The translations under genes and the position numbers were made by a program. From NCBI GenBank assembly GCA_963768415.1, contig CAVYHX010000008.1, positions 1-64,000 of the forward strand: a stretch of DNA of 64,000 nucleotides, read 5' to 3'. Below the pieces are notes generated by a model that did not search any database, was not told the DNA's origin, and saw only the letters and a program-made list of their open reading frames with translations. Every line of letters starts with the position of its first letter. The stretch's first letter is position 1. Shown here piece by piece: positions 54,601-64,000 of the stretch. Origin of the DNA: CAVYHX01 sp963768415. Lineage in GTDB: Bacteria; Pseudomonadota; Gammaproteobacteria; UBA9214.

Positions 54601-57600
54601 TGACGGCAGGCTCACCACTGACTTCGGCCCGGGTGACGACCATAGCGTCAGTGTCAGCGTGCAGGCAGATGGAAAAATCCTGGCAGCCGGTTACAGTTTC
54701 AATGGTTCCAACTACGACTTTGCGCTAGTGCGCTACAACACCGACGGCACCCTGGATACCGGCTTCAGCGGTGACGGCAAGCTCACCACTGCCATCGGGG
54801 CGACCGGTGATATCGGTTACAGCCACACCGTGCAGGCCGACGGCAAGATCCTGGTGTCAGGCTACAGTGTGGCCGGTCTCGACAAGGACTTTGCCCTGGT
54901 GCGTTACAACACCGACGGTACCCTGGACACCGGCTTCAGCGGTGACGGCAAGCTCACCACCGACTTCGGCTCGAATGAAGACATTGGTTACAGCGTTACC
55001 CTGCAGGCCGACGGCAAGATCCTGGTGGCGGGCGCAAGTCAAAACGGGGCGTTTCAACGACTTTGCACTGGCACGCTACAACACCGACGGCTCGCTGGAC
55101 ACCAGCTTCAGCGGCGACGGCATGCTCACCACCGCCATCGGGGCGAGCGCCGATGTTGGCTACAATGTCACTGTCCAGCCCGACGGCAAGATCCTGGTGG
55201 CCGGTTACAGCCACAACGGGGTTGATGTTGACTTCGCCCTGGTGCGCTACAACACCGACGGTATCGCTGGATACCAGCTTCAGCGGTGACGGCAAGCTTA
55301 TGACCGACTTCGGGTCAGGCACCGACATAGGCTACGATGTCACTCGTGCAACCCGACGGCAAGATCCTGGTGTCGGGCTTCAGTGCCAATGGCACGAATA
55401 ATGACTTCGCCGTGGCGCGCTACAACGCCGACGGCTCGCTGGACACCAGCTTCAGCGGTGACGGCATGCTCAGCACCGCCATCGGCTCGGGCGATGACAT
55501 CGGCCAGAGTATGGTGCTGCAGCCAGACGGTAAAATTCTGGTCACAGGTCAAAGTCACAACGGGGTTGATAAAGACATCGCCCTGGTACGCTATAACGCC
55601 GATGGCACGCTGGATCTGACCTTTGATCCGGTCAATACACTCGATGGTGCCCCCGCGTTTACCGAGGACGGCGCGCCCGTGGTGCTGGATGCGAACGTAC
55701 AGGTATTCGATGCGGAGCTCAGCGGGGCCGATGATTTCTCGGGCGCCACGCTCACCCTGGTGCGTAATGGCGGCGCCAGTGCCGAGGATCTGTTCTCGGC
55801 AACCGGTAATCTCGCGGCATTGACCGAAAGCGGCAACCTGGTGTTATCCGGTGTGACCATCGGCTACGGTCACGACCAACAGTGCCGGTACTCTGGTGCT
55901 GACCTTCAATGCCAATGCCACCCAGGCGCGCGTCAACGAAACCCTGCAATCCATTGCCTATGCCAACAGCAGTGATGCACCGCCTGCAAGCGTGCAGGTG
56001 GACTGGGACTTCAGCGACGGCAACAGTGGCACACAGGGCACAGGTGGCGCCCGGTCGGCGACCGGCAGCACAACGGTCTCTATTACTGCGGTCAATGACG
56101 CCCCGGTGCTGGCCGGCGCCAATGACCTGACCGCCATTGACGAGGACCCGGTCAGCAACAACGGCACGCTGGTCTCCGCCCTGATAGCGGGCCAGGTCAC
56201 AGATCCCGACACCGGCTCGCTCGAGGGCATCGCCGTCGTGGGTGTGGACAACAGCAACGGCACCTGGGAGTACACGATCAACGGCGGCGGCCTGTGGCAG
56301 GCGTTCGGCTCGCCCGGCACCGCGACAGCCCGGCTGCTCGCGGCCGACGTCAATACCTCCGTGCGCTTCGTGCCGAATGCGAACTGGAACGGCACGGTCA
56401 CCAGTGGCCTCGCCTTCCACGCCTGGGACCGGACCAGCGGCGCCAATGGCGGCATCGATGATCTCACCGGTAATACCGGCGGCAGCACGCCCTACAGTAC
56501 CGCCACGGCCAGCAGCAGCATTGTTGTCAATCCGGTCAACGACGCCCCGGTGCTGGCCACGGCCGGCAGCCCTAGCCTGACGCAGATCAACGAAGGCGAC
56601 ATCAATACTTCGGGTGACAGCGTGGCCACCATCATCGCCAGCGCCGGCGGCGACCCGATCACCGACGTGGACACCACCCCGGTCGAGGGCATCGCCATTA
56701 CCTGGGCAGACAACAGCAACGGCAGCTGGGAATATTCCACCGACGGCGGCAGCAATTGGTTCGCCATCGGTACGGTGAGCGATGCCTCGGCACTGCTGCT
56801 CACCGACGACGCGAATAACCGCATCCGCTTCGTCCCGGCCGAGAACTTCAACGGCACCGCCCAGTTCAGCTACCGCGCCTGGGACCGCACCGACGGCAAC
56901 ACCAATGCCACGGCCGGCGTCAATGTCTCGACTAACGGCGACACCACGGCCTACAGCTCGGCGATCGAAATGGCGACCATCACCATCCAGCCGGTGCAGA
57001 TCGTGCTGTACTTGTCGACCACCGGCGATGTCAGCGCGAGCGGGGCACCGGGCCTGGACAGCTGGGACGCCGGCGAGATCGATCGCCTTCGGCGATCCGA
57101 ACATCAACCTCGAGCCGGGCACCACGGACGGCACCCTGTACCGCTTCTTCGATCTGCGCGATTTCGATACCGGCGCGGTCGAGCCCGCAATCGACGGCAT
57201 CCACCACGTCAGCAAGAACGTCACCATCGGCGGCAACGGCGGCCCGAGCATGGATCTGTTCGCCGGTGACGTCCTGTTCGCGATCAATTCCAACAGTACG
57301 CGCCTGACCGGCTCCGACCTGGTGGAGATCACCACCAACAAGAAGAGCCTGTATCCTGTTCCGCCCGGACACGCCGGGCGACTACAGCGCGGGCACCTTC
57401 TCGTGGTGCTCGACAATTTCTCCGGCAACGAGGTCGAGGGCATCTCGCTGGTCGAGATCGACACCTGGGTCGGCGATACCCTGCTGACGGCAGGCACCTT
57501 CCTCTACAACCCGGGCAACAGCCCCGACATCCTGCACTACACCGCGAACGGTGTCGGCGAAGGAACGACCAGCGGCACCACATCGACGTCCTGATCTCGG

Positions 57601-60600
57601 GTGTCGACATCGGCATGGGCAGTGCCAGCGCCAAGGTCTCCGGCCTCGATCTGATCGAGACCGGTGTCAATATCGGCGACACCAGCCTCGCCGCCGGCAA
57701 CATCCTGGTGACGCTCGACGGCAACGATGCCGGGGTCGGCAACAACAATCTCACCGTCACCTCGAACGATATCTTCTATCTGGATGTCACCACCACGACC
57801 ATGGGCGGGACGAGACACGCACCTCTGGCCGATGCCCACCTGCTGATCGAAGGGGCCGATCTCAACCTCGATACAGCTGACGAGGAGGTCACCGGCCGTC
57901 ACGCTCGACATCACCTTCGGCAGCGGCAACGAGGACCCGGACATCTCCTTCCCGGGCAGCTCGATCAGCTACACCGAAAACGACCCGCCGGTCATCATCG
58001 ACGGCGGCGCGACGGTGAGCGACCCGGACAGCTTCGATTTCTCGGGCGGCATGCTGCGCGTGGACTTCAGCGCCGGCGGCACGGCCGACGACCGCCTGGC
58101 CATCCAGCAACGAAGGCAGCGGCGCCGGCCAGGTCGGGAGTGATCGGCAGCAACGTCACCTACGGCGGCGTCACCATCGGCACCTTCACCGGCGGCACCC
58201 GGCACGAACCCGCTGGTTATCACCTTCAATTCCAGTGCCGATGCCACCGGCCGTGCAGGCGGTGATGCGCAACATCACGTTCGAGAACGTCTCGGACGAC
58301 CCGGCCACGGCCGCGCGCACCGTGCGCTTCGTGCGTCACCGACGGTGACGGCGGCACCAGTAACGTCGAGAACAAGACCATCAATATGACGGTGGTCAAT
58401 GACGGCCCGGCCCTGGCGACCAATACCGGCACGACCGTTCTCGAGGGATCGACCGGCACCGTCATCACGAACCTGATGCTGAACGAGGGCGACCCGGACG
58501 ACAGCGGCAGTGGATCGATCTATACCGTCACCACCGTCCCGGCCAACGGCACCCTCTACCGCAACGCGGTCGCGCTCGCCAATAACGACAGCTTCACCCA
58601 GGCCGATATCGACGCCGGCCTGGTCACCTACGACCACGACGGCTCCGAGACCCTCAGCGACGGCTTCACCTTCACCCTCGCAGATGGCGGCGAGGATGGC
58701 GCCACCCCTTTGACCGGGCAGGTTTTCAGCATCACCATCACGCCGGTGAATGACGCGCCGGTGATCACCACTACCAACCTGAATGCGGCCGAAAACCAGA
58801 CCGGTGCCGGTACGGTGGTCGCCACCGACGATGACATTCCGGCCGATACCCTCACCTGGAACATCACGGGTGCCGGGACCGATGACGGGGCGTTCACGAT
58901 CGACTCCAACACCGGGGCGCTGACCTTTAGCGCGGCCCCGGATTATGAAAATCCGGGCGATGCCGATCTTGACAACATTTACGAAGTCGACGTGCGGGTG
59001 TTCGACGGCACGGTGGCCACGACCAAGACCATCACGATCACGGTCACGAATGACAACGATGCCCCGACAATCACCACCACCAACCTCAATGCGGCCGAGA
59101 ACCAGACCGGTGCCGGCACGGTGGTCGCCACCGACGAGGATGTCCCCGCCGACACGATTACCTGGAACATCACAGGCGCGGGAGCCGATGACGGGCTGTT
59201 CACGATCGATGTTAACACCGGGGCTTTGACCTTTAACGTCGCGCCGGATGCCGATATTCCCGGTGATTTCAACGGTGACAATATTTACGAAGTCGAAGTC
59301 CGCGCCTTTGACGGTACTGTTGCCACGACCAAGACGATTACCGTGACAGTGACCGATATCGATGAGTTCGACGTGGGCGCAGTCACCGACTCGGATGCCA
59401 CCGCCAATGCGGTCGACGAGAACAGCGCGGTTGGGACGAGTGTCGGGATCACGGCCTCCGCTTCGGACGCCGATGTGACTGATGCCATCACCTATACCCT
59501 GGATGATAGTGCCGGTGGCCGGTTCGCCATCGACGGTACAACCGGTGTGGTGACGGTAGCCGGGGCGCTGGATGCCGAGACGGCGACCAGCCATAACATC
59601 ACGGTCCGCGCCACCTCGGATGATGGCAGCTTCTCCACCCAGGGCTTTACCGTCACTGTCAATGATGTCGATGAGTTCGACGTCGGTGCGATCTCGGATA
59701 CCGATGGCGCGGCCGATACCGTCGCCGAGGATACGGCGGTCGGTACCGCTGTCGGTGTCACCGCCCTGGCCACCGATAATGATGTCACCGATGACGTCAC
59801 CTATACCCTGTCTGATGATGCCAGCGGCCGCTTCGCCATTGATGCCAACACCGGGGTGATCACCGTCAATGCCGCGCTCGACTACGAAACCGCTACCAGC
59901 CATTCGGTCACGGTGCTGGCCACTTCAGATGACGGCAGCACTTCAAGCCAGGCCTTTACCATCACTGTCTCCGATGTCGATGAGTTCGACGTCGGGGCGA
60001 TCTCGGATACCGATGGCGCGGCCGATGCCGTGGATGAGAACAGCGCGGCCGGCACAACCGTTGGCGTCACCGCCTTCGCCACCGATGGCGATGGCAGCAA
60101 CAACACGGTCACCTACAGCCTGACGGATACAGCGGGTGGGCTATTTACGGTTGACACTAACACCGGCATCGTCACGACCACGGCAGCGCTGGATGCCGAG
60201 ACCGCGCTCTCTTACGATATTACCGTCCGGGCGGATTCCACCGACGGCAGCTTCGCCACCCGCACCTTCACTGTCGCCATTAATGATGTCGATGAGTTTA
60301 ATGTCGGAACTGTGACGGATGTCGACGCAACAGCCAACACGGTCGACGAGAACAGCGCGGTTGGCACCACCGTCGGCATCACCGCCTCGGCCAGTGATGC
60401 CGATGTCACCGATAACATCACCTATACCCTGGACGACAGCGCCGGCGGCCTGTTTGCCATTGATGCCAGCACCGGCGTCGTCACCGTGGCCGGCGCACTC
60501 GATGCCGAGACCACGACTGCACATAACATCACGGTGCGCGCGACCTCGGACGACGGCAGCTTCTCCACCCAGGGCTTTACCATCGACGTCAATGACCTGG

Positions 60601-63600
60601 ATGAGTTCGATGTCGGCGCGATCAGTGATACCGATGCGACAGCGGATGCCGTGGATGAGAACAGTGTGGCCGGCACCAGCGTCGGCGTCACCGCCTTCGC
60701 CACCGATGGGGATGGCAGCAATAACGCGGTCACCTACAGCCTGAGCGATGACGCCGGTGGCCTGTTCACCATCGACACCAACACGGGCATCGTCACCACG
60801 ACCGCCGCACTCGATGCCGAGACCGCACTTTCCTATGACATCACGGTGCGGGCCGACTCCATGGACGGCTCGTTTGCGACCCGGACCTTCACCATCGCCG
60901 TCAATGATCTGGATGAGACCGATGTCGGCGCCGTTACCGACATTGATGGTGCCGCCAATGCCGTGGATGAGAACAGCGCGGTGGGCACCACGGTCGGCAT
61001 CACCGCCTCGGCCACCGACGCCGATGTCACCGATAACATTACCTATACCCTCGACGACAGTGCCGGCGGCCTGTTCGCGATCGACGGCACCACCGGGGTC
61101 GTGACCGTCAACGGCGCGCTCGATGCCGAGACGGCGACTGCATATAACATCACCGTCCGGGCTACCTCGGACGACGGCAGCTTCTCCACCCAGGGCTTTA
61201 CCATCAATGTCAATGACCTCGACGAGTTCGATGTCGGGGCCGTGACGGATATCGATGCAACCGCCAATACCGTCGATGAGAACAGCGCCATCGGCACCAG
61301 TGTCGGGATCACGGCCTCAGCCAGTGATGCCGACGTCACCGATAACATCACCTATACCCTCGATGTCAGTGCCGGCGGCCAGTTTACGATCGATGCCAGT
61401 ACCGGTGTCGTCACTGTCAACGGCGCACTCGATGCCGAAACCGCGACTGCACACAACATAACGGTACGCGCCACCTCGGACGACGGCAGCTTCTCGACCC
61501 AGGGCTTTACCATCGCCGTCAATGACCTGGATGAGTTCGATGTCGGCACGATCAGCGACACCAATGGCGCGGTCGATACCGTCGCCGAGGATGCGGTGGC
61601 AGGTGCCGCCGTCGGCATCACCGCCCTGGCCACCGACGGGGATGTCACCGACGCGGTCACCTACAGCCTGAGCGATGACGCCGGTGGCCGCTTTGCGATT
61701 GACGCCAGCACCGGTGTCATTACCGTCAATGCCACCCTGGATTATGAGACTGCGACCAGCCACTCGGTCACCGTGCTGGCCACCTCGGATGACGGCAGCA
61801 CCGCAAGCCAGGCCTTTACCATCACTGTCTCCGATGTCGATGAGTTCGATGTCGGCGCGATCAGTGATACCGATGCGACAGCGGATGCCGTGGATGAGAA
61901 CAGTGTGGCCGGCACCAGCGTCGGCGTCACCGCCTTCGCCACCGATGGGGATGGCAGCAATAACGCGGTCACCTACAGCCTGAGCGATGACGCCGGTGGC
62001 CTGTTCACCATCGACACCAACACGGGCATCGTCACCACGACCGCCGCACTCGATGCCGAGACCGCACTCTCCTATGACATCACGGTCCGGGCCGACTCCA
62101 CGGACGGCTCGTTTCGCCACCCGCACCTTCACCATCGCCGTCAATGATCTGGATGAGACCGATGTCGGCGCCGTTACCGACATTGATGGTGCCGCCAATG
62201 CCGTGGATGAGAACAGCGCGGTGGGCACCACGGTCGGCATCACCGCCTCGGCCACCGACGCTGATGTCACCGATAACATCACCTATACCCTGGACGACAG
62301 TGCCGGCGGCCTGTTTGTAATCGATGCCAGCAGCGGTGTCGTCACTGTCAATGGCGCACTCGATGCCGAGACGGCGACTGCACATAACATCACCGTGCGC
62401 GCCACCTCGGACGACGGCAGCTTCTCGACCCAGGGCTTTACCATCAACGTCAATGATCTCGATGAGTTCGATGTCGGTGCGATCAGCGACACCAATGGCG
62501 CGGCCGATACCGTCGACGAGGATGCGGTGGTGGGTACCGCCGTCGGCGTCACCGCCTTCGCCACCGATGGGGATGTCACCGATAACATCACCTACACCCT
62601 GTCAGATGATGCAGGCGGCCGCTTTACCATTGACGCCAGTACCGGTGTCATCACCGTTAATGCGGCGCTGGACTACGAGACCGGTACCAACCACTCGGTC
62701 ACGGTACTCGCCACCTCAGATGATGGCAGTACTGCCTCGCAGGCCTTTACCATTAATGTCTCCGATATCGATGAGTTTGATGTAGGCGCTATCTCGGATA
62801 CAAATCTCGCACTGGATGCGGTGGATGAAAACAGTGCAGCTGGCACAACCGTTGGTGTCACCGCCTTCGCCACCGATGGGGATGGCAGCAATAACGCGGT
62901 CACCTACAGCCTGAGCGATACCGCGGGCGGGCTGTTCACCATCGATACCAACACGGGCATCGTGACCACTACGGCCGCGCTGGATGCCGAGACCGCGACC
63001 TCTTATGACATCACGGTCCGGGCTGATTCGACTGATGGGTCGTTCGCAACCCGGACCTTTACCATTGCGGTTAATGATCTGGATGAGTTCGATGTCGGCG
63101 CTGTGACCGATGTCGATTCAACGGCCAATTCAGTTGATGAGAACAGCGCGGTGGGCACCACGGTCGGGATCACAGCATCAGCCAGTGATGCCGATGTCAC
63201 CGATGACATCACTTATACCCTCGATGGCAGTGCCGGTGGCCTGTTTGCCATCGATGCCAGCACCGGTGTCGTCACGGTCAACGGGGCACTCGATGCCGAG
63301 ACCGCGACTGCACACAACATCACGGTCCGGGCGACGTCGGATGATGGCAGCTTCTCGACCCAGGGCTTCACCATTAACGTCAATGACCTGGATGAGTTCG
63401 ATGTCGGTGCCATCATTGATACCAATGCCACGGCCGATACCGTCGCCGAAGATGCGAGCGTTGGCACTGCCGTCGGTGTCACTGTCCTGGCAACTGATGG
63501 GGATGTCACCGATGACATCACCTATTCCTTGTCAGATGATGCCGGCGGTCGTTTTACCATTGACGCCAGTACTGGTGTCATTACCGTCAATGCCGCCCTG

Positions 63601-64000
63601 GATTATGAGACTGCGACCAGCCACTCGGTCACCGTGCTGGCCACCTCGGATGACGGCAGCACCGCAAGCCAGGCCTTTACCATCACTGTCTCCGATGTCG
63701 ATGAGTTCGACGTCGGCGCGATCAGTGATACCGATGCGACAGCGGATGCCGTGGATGAGAACAGTGCAGCCGGTACCAGTGTCGGCGTTACCGCCTTCGC
63801 CACCGATGGCGATGGCAGCAACAACACCGTCACCTACAGCCTGACGGATACGGCGGGTGGGCTGTTTACCATCGACACCAATACCGGCATCGTCACGACC
63901 ACGGCGGCACTCGATGCCGAGACCGCGGTCTCTTACGATATTACCGTCCGGGCCGATTCCACCGACGGCAGCTTCGCCACGCGCACATTTACCATCGCCG
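48607..64000 (+). CDS. giant LEPR-XLL / DUF4347 repeat surface protein, 3' end outside window, many frameshifts
   Basis: One coding region of over 5,100 codons that continues past the right edge. The N-terminus carries the LEPR-XLL-type motif (AMEPRLLFSADLDGG, residues 14-28). A DUF4347 domain follows (~65-235) with VHLISHG (His129) and IYGCDLA (Cys172). Next come beta-sandwich regions, three seven-unit repeat arrays, Ig/cadherin-like domains with recurring VNDAPV junctions, and a long cadherin-like array from 59361. About 15 frame changes (near 49310, 55045, 55263, 55345, 55865, 57085, 57355-57410, 57595, 57895, 58110, 58138, 58200, 58255, 58330, 62113) are nearly all explained by extra bases. 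Acidic, Ca2+-site-rich and cysteine-poor, as in large secreted adhesins. ATG 48607 follows CAGGACAG. Confidence 0.85.
50600..51720 (+). repeat. protein repeat array 1: seven ~54-residue units
   Basis: Seven successive units of the type QVNT...AMDAAGNFVITWQS...YAQRYNAAGVAQGGEI. They begin with VTTNTDSSYVQ and end with GIYAQHYYNPD. Each unit has the A-x-D-x-x-G-x-[YF]-V-[VI]-x-W core and a Y-[AG]-Q-R-[YF] strand. Size and strand pattern fit beta-propeller blades, and seven is a common blade number. Confidence 0.75.
52384..53610 (+). repeat. protein repeat array 2: seven delta-60-type units
   Basis: Seven units of about 57 residues with the delta-60 (DUF5122-type) pattern: GGGDGIVTTAVG...LQPDGKILV-G...DFAL-RYN-DGTLDTSF. 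The unit motif PDGKIL[VL] is present in every copy with only K/Q changes. It is followed by a ~150-residue beta-sandwich module (VVLDTDVQVSDAELS ... LVDWDFNDGNSG). Confidence 0.85.
54418..55625 (+). repeat. protein repeat array 3: seven delta-60-type units
   Basis: Seven further units (first IGDGIVTTDFGSGEDIGNS, last SGDGMLSTAIGSGDDIGQS ... DGTLDLTF), interrupted by three single-base frameshifts. The array and the sandwich module that follows (VVLDANVQVFDAELS ... VQVDWDFSDGNSG) repeat the order seen at 52384-54060, so the whole ~2-kb block was duplicated in tandem and then diverged. Confidence 0.85.
59361..64000 (+). repeat. cadherin-like tandem array, 15 units of 309/312 bp, continues beyond window
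   Basis: Units start with DE[FT][DN]VG at 59361, 59670, 59979, 60291, 60600, 60912, 61221, 61530, 61839, 62152, 62461, 62770, 63082, 63391 and 63700. Three kinds exist: A (103 residues, ASASDADVTD, DAETATAHNITVRATSDDGS), C (103, DYETATSHSVTVLATSDDGS) and B (104, TDGDGSNN, SYDITVRADSTDGSFATRTF). Order: A C B A B A A C B A C B A C B. One extra T near 62113 shifts the frame within unit 9. Two more distant cadherin-like units (VITTTNLNAAENQTGAGTVV) precede at 58760-59350. Confidence 0.9.

Noticed and set aside
55045..55865. Programmed ribosomal frameshifting in the giant gene
   Set aside because: The shifts occur at unrelated sequences, are all +1 insertions, and the same pattern appears in housekeeping genes, so sequence error explains them better.
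58275..59903. 542-residue open frame antisense to the giant gene
   Set aside because: Produced by the codon bias of the cadherin-like repeats on the opposite strand; the same antisense peptides recur with the repeat period.

Overview
The window looks like a chromosomal segment of a gammaproteobacterium that runs part of its energetics on sodium. It encodes a Na+-translocating oxaloacetate decarboxylase operon (oadGA plus a broken oadB), a seven-type Mrp antiporter operon with an extra large subunit, NhaD, a 2-oxoglutarate dehydrogenase operon (sucA-sucB-lpd), malate dehydrogenase and zwf-pgl. The sodium genes and the E-F-G-first Mrp order suggest a halophilic or alkaliphilic member of the Chromatiales/Ectothiorhodospiraceae type. 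That placement is inference.

Layout. 1-4.9 kb is a mobile-element junction: an integrase beside a tRNA-Val 3'-half attachment site, a second decayed integrase cut by an IS6-family element, a ParD/ParE-like toxin-antitoxin pair and a transposase fragment that has removed most of oadB. 4.9-11.4 kb holds central metabolism (oad, mdh, pgl, zwf). At 11.6-12.0 kb lies the fossil of an arsenic operon. 12-24.5 kb is a cyclic-di-GMP block of five genes: a REC-GGDEF-EAL protein and a BarA-type hybrid kinase on the minus strand, then a giant coiled-coil FimX-like protein, a degenerate HD-GYP protein and a GGDEF-EAL protein on the plus strand. 25.3-32.6 kb is the Mrp operon, followed by nhaD and the suc operon, both on the minus strand. 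41.2-64 kb is a probable secretion locus: a GAF-HlyD protein, an M50 metalloprotease-HlyD fusion, a short SecA-like ATPase, a periplasmic adaptor, and then a giant LEPR-XLL/DUF4347 repeat protein of at least 15.4 kb that runs off the right edge.

The most interesting part is 41.2-64 kb. A SecA-type motor, an intramembrane-protease-like protein and three membrane-fusion-type modules sit directly upstream of one enormous surface-type protein. That protein contains three arrays of exactly seven units each (likely beta-propellers) and a cadherin-like array built on an A-C-B super-repeat. No ABC exporter is present, so this may be an undescribed export route.

Two properties affect every entry. First, about 30 frameshifts interrupt otherwise well-conserved genes, and nearly all are single-base insertions whose removal restores the full-length protein. 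This points to an unpolished, insertion-biased assembly rather than gene decay. Second, intergenic regions carry several families of palindromic or tandem repeats, some bounded by a GGGGACATTCC motif.
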